Shown: piece after piece, positions 40,633 through 51,148 of the stretch
Position numbering within the stretch: the stretch's first letter is position 1
How the letters are laid out: each line of letters opens with the position of its first letter
NCBI GenBank assembly: GCA_964019335.1
Contig: OZ025740.1
Location: forward strand, 62,001 to 126,000
Direction of reading: 5' to 3'
Length of the DNA stretch: 64,000 nt
DNA from: Diplonema japonicum
Taxonomy: Eukaryota; Euglenozoa; Diplonemea; Diplonemida; Diplonemidae
Translations under genes and position numbers: made by a program
The notes under the pieces: model-generated
Seen by the model: only the letters and a program-made list of their open reading frames with translations
What the model was told of the DNA's origin: nothing
Database searches by the model: none

Positions 40633-43222
40633 TCAGCTTACAAGAGGGTCGTTCTTCCCCATTGGCTCGCAGAGTGCAGGGGAACCCTCAGCAGCAACGA
40701 GCCTTTCCCTGTACCGTTTAACCACTTCGCTACCATCGTCAGGATAAGCGGCAAGGGCTGCCTTCGCTCCTTGCAAGTCACCGTTCATGTACAGCTCGTA
40801 GCTCGCATTAAACGCCTTGTTGGGGTTCCTGTCGGCGCCCTGCTCTAGCTGGTACATCCACTCCGCCTCTTGCATCTCCTTCTTCTTCAGGGCTTCATGT
40901 AAGAACAAGGTTCGTGAGGGAGCATGCTTGCGATATATGACATGCTGCAGGAGCCTGGTGTGTGCTGCACCGTCGACTTCTTCGTGAACGACGTGATCTA
41001 TGGTGATTTCAGAGCCTCGTATCCTGCCCACCCGCTCCGCAATGTGAACCCATGAGGCGAGGGACCCGACAAAGGTGAACTTCTTCATCCCTTCGCAACC
41101 CATGTTTCCGCATTTCACTTCGCCAGAAACGAGCCCGATCGAGAATCTCCTGCCGAGCGATGTGTCATCCACGATGCTCCTTGCGCAGTTGTAGGCAGCG
41201 GTCCTGTGCGATGCGCAAGGTTTCGCTCCGTTCCACGACGCGTACAAACGGTCGCCGCTGAAGCTGTCGGGGATGCCCTTTGTTCGCTTCACGTGACCCT
41301 GCGCCATGTGGAGGTAGTGCGAGATCCCGCTTAGTATCTGCCCCGCCTCGTGCGTTTGCAGAAATGACAGCACATTGCACCCCATCAGCGTCACTCTCTT
41401 CGCTCGCGCCTCTGTGCCGTGCAGTATCGGGCCTACGTGTTTTGTTGATATACGTGACATTGAAGAGTTGTGGGATGTTCTTCGTCGGGAGCCTGTCTCG
41501 CTGCTGTGGTCGCTTGTCGCGCCTGCTTCGTCTTCGTCTTCTGTGTTGTCCTGCACGGAGGCAGGGAGGAAGTTTCTGTACTCCACGAGGTTCTTCGTCA
41601 TCTGGAAAAAGCTTTTCTGCATCGAGTGCACTTCCTGAAGAGCGCTCAAGGGCCTGTTCATATTGACCTCCTCGAGCTTCATCACCGCCACGCTCGCCAT
41701 CTCTTCCTCAAGTGCGAGGAGAGGCTCGATGATCTTCAGCACGAACACGGCGGACATCACGATCAACACTACAGCCACGACTACCACCAGCACGTAGAGC
41801 ACAGTGCGTGCCACTTGCAAGTCGTCGGCGACCTTTTCCTCCGCATCGTGGATTGCGCTTTTTGTCTCTTTTGTCTTGCGGTCTATGCTGCCCAAGATGT
41901 GCTCCCTGTCGATGGCAACGTGCACGTACCAGTCGATCCCGTGTGCGTCCGCCATGCGCCCCACTCTGTAGTAGAAGTCCTCTCCTGAGGGCGCGTAGTC
42001 GGTCGTGATGTTCAGCACTGTTACGTTCTTTGCCGTCACCATCCCTTCCAGGTCCAGCTGCTGCGCTGCTGTCAGAAGCCCCACCTCCCTGATGATGCCG
42101 TCCGTGCTGAGCACAGGGGGGATGGGCGAGGGCTTCCCATTCACACTCCCGATCGAACTAATTTTTATTTATTTATTTTAATTATTTTCCCCATTTTTTC
42201 TTTTTTTTTTTTAATTCATACTTGCCGTGCGAGGCTCCTGTGAGGAGCCCAGCCACTGCTGGAACCAAGAAGTTTGAACGCACTGTGATGAAGACACGAC
42301 CACGGGAAGGGTGCCCTTCGATAGGACCGCCGATGGACAGACGGGAGAGGAACTCGCTGATGTGCCGAAGGTCCGCAGCGCAGACGGAAAACCCGGAGTG
42401 CACACCGTTGTAAAAAATAGGAGTGTAGGCATTGATGGAAAGGTACACATCGATAGGAGTAGGTGGCGTCCACAAGGTAGGCTGCCCCTCCTTCATGTAC
42501 AAGGAGAACTGGTAGAGAGGCGACAGGGTGGGGTCTTGGTACTCAGCTGACGAACCGCAAGGATCACTGGGCTGGGAACCATTGGTCAGCACATCAGCCG
42601 TCAAGTTACAGCTATCACGCGAAACAAAGTTAACATCAGTCAGGGGGTTTGCCACACCAGCAGCTGCTCCTGTGGGGCTGACGGCAGTGGCAGTAAACGA
42701 CCTATTAACGCCACCCCATGGGTGATCGTCACCATAGTTCATGAAAACAGTTGTGCTGTGGTACCCGTCGGGACCGTTTGTCACTGTCCCCACCTCTTCG
42801 TAGAACATAGTCACCAGTCTGTTGGACAGAAAGACTCCTATGCCTGTGCTGCCCTCTGCGCGGAGCTTTTTAAATGTCCAGTAGTACCTCGCCCGTTTGT
42901 GGAAATCCCACTGCTTTACATCATTCCACGGTGAAGCCATCAGCTCTTCAGCGATCGCCTCCCCTGCCAGCCTCTGTTGCTTCAGGAACTGTACCATGTA
43001 ATCTACACTGCCGTCCACCACTGTGGTCAGGTACTCCTGGGTCCTGTTCTGTACGCTTTCCTCGCCCACTGCGAAGGCTGCGTTGACAGACGTGTCTCTT
43101 GACTGCTTCGTGTCGTCCAGCGCAGTGTCGCTGCTCGTGATGGCAAGGAACGTGCAGATGAACGCGGTAACCACAATACACATCAACACCAGTACAATGT
43201 TCAACACTTTGATGCTCGCCAT
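40633..43222 (-). CDS. dCACHE-type receptor with degenerate nucleotide-cyclase domain (two exons)
   Basis: Exon 1 is 42222-43222 and exon 2 is 40633-42157. The 64-bp intron has donor AA|GTATGA and acceptor TTAG|TTCG, and the codon AA|T is restored in frame, giving 841 residues. The start is MASIKVLNIV. TM1 is ~7-28. A long extracellular region (~30-430) with Trp/Tyr-rich segments (SPWNDVKQWDFHKRARYYWT; DVYLSINAYTPIFYN) fits a double-CACHE sensor. TM2 (VLYVLVVVVAVVLIVMSAVF) follows at ~460, then a HAMP-like linker and a class III cyclase-like domain (IPDSFSGDRLYASWNG; FSIGLVSGEVKCGNMG). The first metal-binding Asp position is lost (RVTLMGCNVLSFLQT), so catalysis is unlikely. The C-terminal ~90 residues are helical. 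I infer a ligand-sensing pseudo-cyclase receptor. Its 5' half was duplicated at 29562-31956. Confidence 0.8.
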
Positions 43223-43349
43223 TTTCTTTTTTTTCTTTTTTTTTTTTTTTTTTGTGTACACAAAAACAAAACTCGAAGTTTTTGTATTTTTTATTCAATA
43301 TTGGAGACGCGAGGAGCCCAGATCGATCCTTCGCTAAAAAAAAAAAGAG

Positions 43350-43611
43350 ATGATGTCACATGCAAACTCCGCGCGAGAGCCGCAGGCCCCTAGAAGAAGG
43401 GGAGGGGGTATGGTTACTAGGTATATCTCAGTTTCGGACATATCTCGCAACTCCTCCAGGTGCTGTCCTCGTCAGGCGAGAGGCACCCTTCAATGGCTCC
43501 TACTAGCGTCCCAGCAGGTTTGGAGAGTACCGTTCCCGACCACGGTCTCCGCATTCGCTCTGTGGACAAGGCTATGGAAGAGCCAGGTCCTTAGTGGCTC
43601 CTGCGGAGGGG
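43350..43611. mobile_element. 262-bp insertion flanked by A-rich target duplications
   Basis: Flanked by an A run plus GAG (43336-43349 and 43612-43626). The paralogous locus at 29928-29942 lacks the insert and reads CGCTAAGAGGGGGTATGCC. A short block (AAACTCCGCGCGAGAGCCGC) has a decayed match at 60490. I see no tRNA-like boxes or protein domain. SINE or truncated LINE remain possible. Confidence 0.6.
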
Positions 43612-43626
43612 AAAAAAAAAAAAGAG

Positions 43627-44139
43627 GGGTATGCCATTGCATATTAATCTCGCTGCCTCACGGATAAAAAAAGATGCGGACCGACCCGATACACAGCAAG
43701 AGAAGCAAGACACCTGATGGTGCCTCATAGCCCCTCACCGCGTTTGTCGGCACACCTCGAACATGGTTAGCTTCTCTCTTTTTCTTTCTTTTTTCTTTTT
43801 TTTTTTTTTTTGAGGGACTAAAGCGCACTGAGATAAGTAAGTTAAAAAAAAAAAAAAAAAGCTCGATCTTTTAACGTCAAGGTGACATAAGTCAAACGGC
43901 GTTCATCACGGCATGGGGTGTTTGTGGTCAAACGACCTTCTAACTGCCGGGTCCCCGTTTCCTTGCGGTAGTTACTCGTGTTGGGGGCAGTGGCATGGGA
44001 TCGAGTGTCAATGTCATAAGGCGCCTTAATCATTTCATTGTTCTTTCCTTTTTCCCCCCACCTTTCCTTAAGAAATTGTGATGAGGCTCAAGTAGAGGAG
44101 GGAGGGGGGGGTGGGTGTGTTCTTTTTTTCTTCATTCCA

Positions 44140-44168
<29 letters not shown>
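43627..44168. other. 5' flank of the receptor gene, segmentally duplicated
   Basis: 43622-43918 matches 29936-29984 plus 31596-31910, with the LINE absent here. After 43918 the homology ends. T runs and an A run of about 33 follow up to repeat B. No gene is present. Confidence 0.6.
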
Positions 44169-44173
<5 letters not shown>

Positions 44174-44410
44174 ACCTTTAAGGGTACCTGCGGTATGTGG
44201 CAGGACGCCTGAAGAGTCTCAATCTATCTCTTGATCGAACCTTTCTGCTGTGGGGTGGCCTTCGGCCCCTCGTTCACCCTCCTCGGTACCTTAGGTATAA
44301 AACCCTCAACCGAGTTGGTAAGGACACAATAGTTGTACAGTTGTTTCTCAAGGATGTGGCGGGTCACCGGGGAGGCGAATACCGGTCTAGAGGAGTAGCC
44401 CCTTACGGAG
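44169..44410 (-). repeat. Dispersed repeat B, longest copy
   Basis: Begins CTTTAAGGGTACCTGCGGTA right after a long A run. A minus-strand frame spanning 44224-44583 encodes 119 codons, including VTRHILEKQLYNYCVLTNSV and EGFIPKVPRRVNEG. The copy at 18720 shares both ends of it. This may be the best-preserved coding remnant of this element family; I cannot name the protein. Confidence 0.55.
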
Positions 44411-44599
44411 CTGTTGTAGTAACCCAACGTGCGCAGGGAGTGGACAGAAACTACTGACGCAGCTGGGATGAGGGGCGCTATGCCCTTACTGGTGTGGATG
44501 CGTTCTAGTGCCGTTATCACCCGGCCTATTACACGCGCGCTCACTTGGATGTCCTCACCCTCTTCACAAGGTGAGAGTCCCACCGTGGCAATGAAGTCT

Positions 44600-45513
44600 A
44601 TGGCCAGCTCAAGCCTGGAGACCTGTCCACCTGTCGTGCCCCAGTGAAAAAAAAAGAAAAAGCAGGTGGAGTAGTATTAGCATCCTTTCTTCTTTTTTCT
44701 TCTTTTTTTTTTTTTTGCAGTTTTGTTACGCAAATATAAAGATTCAACCGTGTTCTGTTCTTCTTTTGTTTCATTTTCATTTTTCCTTTCTTTATCTTTT
44801 TTTTTTTTTTTTTTTTTTTCCCAGTCGTTTTTTTAAAACAAATTTAATTTAAAAAAAAAAAAAAAATAAGAATCTTACCTAATTCTTTGTGCTAGCCTCA
44901 TATGCGACGAGCAACAAAGACCAGTGGCACAAAGAAACCTGAGTGCAGCAAGACAAATAGTAAGCTGTGTGATTTGAAGACGATCAGGGGTTAATTTTTT
45001 TTCTTTTTCTCTCGCTTCGGATCCGTTAAGTGACAAAGAATGTCGAAAGGTCCACAGAAAAACTTTTCCCAGAAAATCCATATGTCGGAAATAGGATTCT
45101 AGCCCTAGAAAAAAGCAATTGGAAATCTCTCCTAGCCCGTCATTTTGCGGCTGGGACACTTAACGGACCCGGAGCGTTTTCCTTTTACTCGGGAAGAAAA
45201 TAAAAATAAAGTTCTGGGTCGTCAGATTATACTTTTTGAAAAAGAATTAAGAATGACGGAGAAACACACTCCTGGGAATTGCACCTGGAGCCGTGTTTTC
45301 TGTCATTTGTTGTAGTGGGTGTTCTTTGAGAATATATAGTTTTGAAACTTGTTGTTTTTTTTTTTTTTTTTTTTTTTTTTTTGGTTTTTCGCTTTAAAAC
45401 CCTCTAGTTATCATTTTTTTTGGATGAGATAAGCGTCTCTCCCATCAAGTAAAAAAAAAAAAAAAAAAAAAAATATGACAATTTGCTCGAAAAGAAGGTT
45501 TTTTAAAAAAGAA
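44600..45513. other. Intergenic, no recognised gene
   Basis: A/T tracts with complex stretches at 44880-45170 and 45180-45330. A 94-codon minus-strand frame at 44875-45159 has no recognisable features and is not called. Confidence 0.45.
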
Positions 45514-45575
45514 TTCACTATGATAGGAACGAAGTGGTTAGCAACGGCCCGCCGCGGTGGCGTGCCTACCTTAGG
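45514..45575 (-). repeat. Dispersed repeat A
   Basis: TTCACTATGATAGGAACGAA, then GTGGTTAGCAACGGCCCGCC and GCGGTGGCGTGCCTACC. It lies directly after AAAAAAGAA. Confidence 0.7.
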
Positions 45576-45835
45576 CCTAGCTGTCGTTTATATCTTCCAA
45601 AAAAGGTTTAGAGGATACAGCACCAGGGCTTCCCACGTGATCACTCACCCCCAAGAGGAAAAAAAAAAAAGAAAAAAGAAAAATACAACAAAAAGAAAGC
45701 AATCATATTTTTTTTTAAAAAATCAATTTATCTATTTCTTTATTGGGGAAGGGGGGGGGGGGGAAGACAAAAAAAGAATGTGATGAAAACATAAAATAAC
45801 TGCGAAATCGGCGAATTTTTTTTTTTTTTTTCTTC

Positions 45836-47575
45836 TTACCCGACAACAGGAAAAGACGCCTTCTGACGGAGCGTGTCAGGAAGGGGGCATTCCCCACCGC
45901 GAAGAGGGATTCCCGAGATGAACACCTCATCGTTGATCCTGTCTGCAGAAAAGGTTTCGTGCGGCCATCGCAGCGCACCCAGGTCGTTCCCCTTCACCCA
46001 TGAAGCACGCGTACCATAGACCCTGCGGCACACCTTCGTCACGGTATTGAATGACCACCCTCCGCAAGAGCCTTCTCTGTCTTCCATAGCCCAGCACGCT
46101 TCAGAGCAGTCCTCCAGGGTCGATCGTGTTGAGCGCTTGTAGTAGCTGCCCTCCGGTAAACGAGCGTCGTATCTGTACCCGTTCTCCACAAAGGTTGCCC
46201 TTCGCACACCACTCACATCGACAAAGTCGTGGAAGGACACACCCTTGGAGACGGGAAGCCCAAGCAGCCCGTGCCTTTCACGCATCGCCCTTGCAAACTT
46301 TAGTACATTGCTGCTGATGGTTGCTTTCTGCTCCACCACGCTGAAGTCATTGGGTTTGAAACCCCTCTTTGTCTTCGTGCGCATCTTTTTGTTCCAAACG
46401 TCCAGCGACTTCGTCCCGTAGTGGTTGTAGCCGATGCCTGCCGTGCAGCAGTCCTTCGACCCCTTCCCCACAGGGAAGGTTGATCCGGGGCCCGATTGTG
46501 AATAGGTGCGGCACTTGTCTTTGTTGTCCTCCCATGTCTTCTCCTTGCACTCCTCGCGGTGCCACACAGACTCGTTTCCAGGCTGCAGCACCGCATCCTT
46601 CCAATACAGATCCTTGTGCTTCTTGAAGTGTGTCGTGTTTGTAGCGATGTGCACGTAGCCAAGGTGCTCGGGGCCAACGCACTTCGTGGAGTACATGGAC
46701 TTCATGTGTCTGCACTCCAGGCAGTAGTCCCATTGGCGTTTGGTGCATTCGAGGTTGCTTGCGGTATGCGCGGTGCAGTCGCCCCCGCTTGACAAAAAGT
46801 TCTCGATCATGAGCCCCTGTGGGTAGGTTCTGTGGCCGGATGTCCCGAAGCGCTCCCATCGTATGACGTCGTGTGCCTCGTTGCTGTCGCAGTGGTTGCG
46901 GACGTGCTCGCTGAGGTCGCAGTTCAGACGCGGGAAGATGAACTCGTCTGTGTCGGCAAAGATGAACCTGTCGACGTACTTGTGCGCCAGGCTGTAGCAG
47001 GTCTTCGGCGCGATGCAGTTCGAGGAGGGCCGCGGTCCGCACCCGAAGTTCCCGCCACGGGGCATCTCGTACAGAACAGTCACGAAGCCAAGCCTTTCGT
47101 ACTGCGAAAGAATGACCTGCGTGTCACCGTCTGTCCCTGGCTTGCTGTCGTTGATGACCCACACGTGGCCCACGCCACTGAGCAGCATCAGCTCAAGCCA
47201 TTCTTGAAGCCATGCTGAGGAGAAAGCTGTCGAGGCGCACACCCCAAGGTGCCATCTGTGCACTGTGGGGTCCATTCTCAACAGGTTTGTCGGCCCGCTT
47301 AGTTGTTTGCTGTAGTTCCTCCCCTGCTCTTCTGTGGTCAGCCTGTGTAGCGGGATAGGAGAAGGTGTCTCGGGTGCTGTTGTAGGAATGATCGGTGATG
47401 GGGTCGGTTCGTGCGTTGCTTGAGTGTCAGATGTCTTCTCTGTTTTCCTTGGAGTGTTCCCTTCTTCAATTCCGTCTTCGGCTTTCAGGTTGTTTCTCGA
47501 TTTTTCCGACCGCCACAATACTATAACAATGCACAGCAATACAAGGCCTGTCACGGTTTTCTTTTGCATCGACAT
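45836..47575 (-). CDS. GT92-like glycosyltransferase with C-terminal PAN/apple-like domain, copy 1
   Basis: A 579-residue type II membrane protein. The N-terminal anchor is TVTGLVLLCIVIVLW (~8-22), followed by a Thr/Pro/Ser-rich stem to ~100. The catalytic domain (~105-450) shows the GT92 pattern: LGVCASTAFSSAWLQEWLEL, GVGHVWVINDSKPG, the metal-site region RFIFADTDEFIFPRL (~203-217), HDVIRWERFGTSGH and a Cys-rich stretch. The C-terminal ~110 residues (YKRSTRSTLEDCSEACWA; CGGWSFNTVTKVCRRVYGT) look like a PAN/apple domain, which usually binds sugars or proteins. GT92 enzymes transfer galactose to glycans in the Golgi; here the substrate is unknown. The paralog at 49262-50941 is identical over long blocks but diverges at the anchor, two small loops and the PAN domain. 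The start is the first ATG after a T-rich/A-rich leader. Confidence 0.8.
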   Translation of the reverse strand: MSMQKKTVTGLVLLCIVIVLWRSEKSRNNLKAEDGIEEGNTPRKTEKTSDTQATHEPTPSPIIPTTAPETPSPIPLHRLTTEEQGRNYSKQLSGPTNLLRMDPTVHRWHLGVCASTAFSSAWLQEWLELMLLSGVGHVWVINDSKPGTDGDTQVILSQYERLGFVTVLYEMPRGGNFGCGPRPSSNCIAPKTCYSLAHKYVDRFIFADTDEFIFPRLNCDLSEHVRNHCDSNEAHDVIRWERFGTSGHRTYPQGLMIENFLSSGGDCTAHTASNLECTKRQWDYCLECRHMKSMYSTKCVGPEHLGYVHIATNTTHFKKHKDLYWKDAVLQPGNESVWHREECKEKTWEDNKDKCRTYSQSGPGSTFPVGKGSKDCCTAGIGYNHYGTKSLDVWNKKMRTKTKRGFKPNDFSVVEQKATISSNVLKFARAMRERHGLLGLPVSKGVSFHDFVDVSGVRRATFVENGYRYDARLPEGSYYKRSTRSTLEDCSEACWAMEDREGSCGGWSFNTVTKVCRRVYGTRASWVKGNDLGALRWPHETFSADRINDEVFISGIPLRGGECPLPDTLRQKASFPVVG

Positions 47576-49261
47576 TTCTTCTTTTTTTTTTTTGATTCTC
47601 CCGTCACCTCCCCCCCCTCTCCCTCCCTCTTTTTTTTTAATTTTGGTTTTGTAAGAAACGGGGAAAGCAGAAGAACAAAAAAAAAAAAAATTTCGCGTAC
47701 GTACGAGTGGGGGAGAGTGCTAGCATTGGCCACCCCCTTTAAAAAGAAAGAAGAGGGGGGGGGGGGGGGGGGAACCAGTGTTGGTGGGCGCCCTGGCTGC
47801 ATAGAAACAACGGGGTAATCTCTTTTTAACACCATTTTTTTCTCTTTTTTTTTTCCCTTTCCTAGTTTTTTCACGGTCGAGTTTTCATAGAAAATCTTTA
47901 GACAAAGAGAAAGAGAAAGAAGGAGGAGAAAAAAAAAAGGGGGGGAAACTGTCTCACGTACGTTTATTCTTTTTTCTTTTTCTCTTTTTCTCATATCTTT
48001 ATTCCTTATTAGACAAGGTCACTGGCTAACAGGGAAAAAAAAAGAAATTTAAAGAAATAAAAGGGGCACAGCAATATGTAAGGCATAAAAGCGGTTTTAG
48101 TCACCTACATTTTATCGGATTCCCTCCCCCTTTTTTTTGTTTCACTCTCTTCTTTTTTCTCTTTGCTGTTCCAAAAGGTGTTCTCTTTCAACCCTTCAAT
48201 TATGAAAAAAAAAAAAAAAAAAAAAAAACCAAACAATAATGGTGCACGGCGTAGCATTTGATATCTAAAGTTTTCCTTTTTTTTTTTTTTTTCCCCTCTT
48301 CTTAGAAGGATTTTTCTCTTTTCTTAAAAAAAAAAAAAAAAAAGTTCACTATGTTAGGGGGAGGGGATTGTAACGGACAAAGAGACCGCAGTTTCAAGAA
48401 GGTGGTGGGCAAAAAGCAAAATAGTGTGGGGAGAACTCAACAACCCACAAAAGGGAGGGGAAGGAAAAACCCCACGGGTTTTCAGATGAAAGAAGGAAAA
48501 GGAATCAAAAAGGTGACATGAGTCGAACGGCGCTCAGCACGACCACCACAGTCGGCTCCAAGAGTACCATAAGTACATGGGGCGGGGACCAAAGGTCTTG
48601 CTCTCCCCCAAAAAAAAAGAAAAGAAAAAGAAAGAAGTTTATTTTTTAATTTTTCTTACACTGATATTTTGCCTTTTCCGAAACCAACAAAAAAGAAATG
48701 GATCAGGGGGAAAAGGCGGGGTCTTCTAAATGATAGGGAAAAAAAAGAAAAGAAAAGAAAAAAAAACAAAAAAAATTCGATAGAGTTTCAGCGTGCTCAC
48801 ATGTTGGAAGGAGAAAAAAAAAAATAAGAGAAGAGATTTTTAAGGTGGACGTATATCGGTTATAGGCCGTCAACGCGCAACCCCTCTGCATCAGCAGTCT
48901 GCCGTCAGGCCCGAAAGCCCTCCAGCCACTACTCGTTCCGTCAATTCTTGTAAAGTACAAAAATCCTTTTTTTTTTTAAAATATTAGCACCCCCCTTTTC
49001 ACAGCATCTTTTTCTTTAAAAAATAATAACATGGTAAAAATACTTGTCGTTTTAGCTATTCGCTCGAGTAAGGGGGGGGGGGGGGGCGGGTGTTGCAAAA
49101 GGTAAAGGTCAGCAGAACCCTCACTCGGCACAAAGAATACAAGTTTTATTAAATAAATCACTCTTTCTTAACACCAGACCCGTTCGCTATGTTCTTTAAA
49201 AAAGCAGTCAAGTTGATTAGCCCCCGTGTGGGAAAACTTCTTTCAACGAAGAAAAGAAAGA
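47576..49261. other. Intergenic between the glycosyltransferase genes
   Basis: A/T tracts, a G run near 47757-47772, repeat D (48510-48580; AAGGTGACATGAGTCGAACG), repeat C (48837-48899) with coding-like continuation to 48960, and G16 near 49073. A diverged repeat A start (TTCACTATGTTAGG) lies at 48344. No intact gene is seen. Confidence 0.6.
48837..48899 (-). repeat. Dispersed repeat C, copy 2
   Basis: Identical to 4287-4349. The minus-strand coding-like sequence extends further here (FTRIDGTSSGWRAFGPDGRL), so this copy keeps more of the source element. Confidence 0.7.
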
Positions 49262-50941
49262 TTAAGAAGGAAGTGACGCCTTCATCCGGAGGTGACTAGG
49301 GAGGGGGCACTCACCCCCGCGAAGAGGAATCCCTGAGGTACAATCTTCGTTGCTGGCGCGATCGGCTGAAAGGGTCTCGTGCGGCCACCTGAGGACACCA
49401 AGGTCCTTACCCCGAAACCACGAGTTTTTCGTTCCGATCACCATTCTGCATGTCTTGCTGCTGCGGCTAAAGCTCCAGCCACCACATTTGTCACTAGCCC
49501 AGCACGACTCTGCGCACAAAGGCACGGAACTATTGTGCTGGTGTTTGTAGTGACTGCCTTCCAACGTGCGTTCTCTGTAAATGTACCCGTTCTCCACAAA
49601 GGTTGCCCTTCGCACACCACTCACATCGACAAAGTCGTGGAAGGACACACCCTTGGAGACGGGAAGCCCAAGCAGCCCGTGCCTTTCACGCATCGCCCTT
49701 GCAAACTTTAGTACATTGCTGCTGATGGTTGCTTTCTGCTCCACCACGCTGAAGTCATTGGGTTTGAAACCCCTCTTTGTCTTCGTGCGCATCTTTTTGT
49801 TCCAAACGTCCAGCGACTTCGTCCCGTAGTGGTTGTAGCCGATGCCTGCCGTGCAGCAGTCCTTCGACCCCTTCCCCACAGGGAAGGTTGATCCGGGGCC
49901 CGATTGTGAATAGGTGCGGCACTTGTCTTTGTTGTCCTCCCATGTCTTCTCCTTGCACTCCTCGCGGTGCCACACAGACTCGTTTCCAGGCTGCAGCACC
50001 GCATCCTTCCAAAATACGTTTTTGTATTTTTTGAAGAACGTCGTGTTCATAGCCACGTGCACGTGTCCCAGGTGCTCGGGGCCAACGCACTTCGTGGAGT
50101 ACATGGACTTCATGTGTCTGCACTCCAGGCAGTAGTCCCATTGGCGTTTGGTGCATTCGAGGTTGCTTGCGGTATGCGCGGTGCAGTCGCCCCCGCTTGA
50201 CAAAAAGTTCTCGATCATGAGCCCCTGTGGGTAGGTTCTGTGGCCGGATGTCCCGAAGCGCTCCCATCGTATGACGTCGTGTGCCTCGTTGCTGTCGCAG
50301 TGGTTGCGGACGTGCTCGCTGAGGTCGCAGTTCAGACGCGGGAAGATGAACTCGTCTGTGTCGGCAAAGATGAACCTGTCGACGTACTTGTGCGCCAGGC
50401 TGTAGCAGGTCTTCGGCGCGATGCAGTTGGCGTAGTCCCCACAACCGTGGTGGCCACGGGGCATCTCGTACAGAACAGTCACGAAGCCAAGCCTTTCGTA
50501 CTGCGAAAGGATGACCCGGGTGTCGATGTCCAGCCCTGGCTTGTTGTCGTTGATGACCCACACGTGGCCCACGCCACTGAGCAGCATCAGCTCAAGCCAT
50601 TCTTGAAGCCATGCTGAGGAGAAAGCTGTCGAGGCGCACACCCCAAGGTGCCACCTGTGTACCGCAGGGTCCAGGTTCAGCAAGGTCGTCGGGCCGCTGT
50701 ACTGTGGAGTGTAGGTGTGCCCCCGCTCCTCCGTAGTCTGTCTGTGAAATGGGACTTCAATGGCTACAGGAGCAGCGGTATCGTTACTGTCGTTGTGATT
50801 GTCTAAGCTTCCAGCAGTGTCATTAGTTCCCTCAGCCTGGGCCGGCGTCTTGTTTGCAGCCACATATCCCCCCTGAGGCCATGTGCTGACAACGCACAAG
50901 ACTGTCAAACCAACAACTGTCAGCAGCTTAAAAGATGGCAT
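49262..50941 (-). CDS. GT92-like glycosyltransferase with C-terminal PAN/apple-like domain, copy 2
   Basis: A 559-residue paralog of 45836-47575. The N-terminal hydrophobic segment is different (MPSFKLLTVVGLTVLCVV), acting as signal anchor or signal peptide. The stem has several possible N-glycosylation sites (NDTA, NDSN). The catalytic core is shared, including RFIFADTDEFIFPRL. About 415 bp (49590-50007) are the same as 46181-46598 down to silent sites, and a second block (about 50090-50425) is likewise shared. Between them, the loops GHHGCGDYANC and HVAMNTTFFKKYKNVFWK differ from copy 1. The PAN-like tail (LCAESCWASDKCGGWSFSRS) is clearly diverged while its last ~30 residues are again similar. 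Such mosaicism suggests gene conversion of the catalytic core with diversification of binding surfaces. Confidence 0.8.
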   Translation of the reverse strand: MPSFKLLTVVGLTVLCVVSTWPQGGYVAANKTPAQAEGTNDTAGSLDNHNDSNDTAAPVAIEVPFHRQTTEERGHTYTPQYSGPTTLLNLDPAVHRWHLGVCASTAFSSAWLQEWLELMLLSGVGHVWVINDNKPGLDIDTRVILSQYERLGFVTVLYEMPRGHHGCGDYANCIAPKTCYSLAHKYVDRFIFADTDEFIFPRLNCDLSEHVRNHCDSNEAHDVIRWERFGTSGHRTYPQGLMIENFLSSGGDCTAHTASNLECTKRQWDYCLECRHMKSMYSTKCVGPEHLGHVHVAMNTTFFKKYKNVFWKDAVLQPGNESVWHREECKEKTWEDNKDKCRTYSQSGPGSTFPVGKGSKDCCTAGIGYNHYGTKSLDVWNKKMRTKTKRGFKPNDFSVVEQKATISSNVLKFARAMRERHGLLGLPVSKGVSFHDFVDVSGVRRATFVENGYIYRERTLEGSHYKHQHNSSVPLCAESCWASDKCGGWSFSRSSKTCRMVIGTKNSWFRGKDLGVLRWPHETLSADRASNEDCTSGIPLRGGECPLPSHLRMKASLPS

Positions 50942-51148
50942 TCTTTTTCCTTCCGATCCCCCTCCCTGTGTTGTATTGTGAAAAAGAAATGTGGGGAAGC
51001 ATAAAGAGAAAGAAAGAAGAATGTTTTCTTTTTTTTTTTCTTCTTTTTCTTTTTAGCATATTGCTTTTTGTTTTGTGTCGTATGGTATAAACCCTGGGAT
51101 AAACACTGCATCCTATCACTAGCACTACTCTTTTTCTTTTTGGATTTG

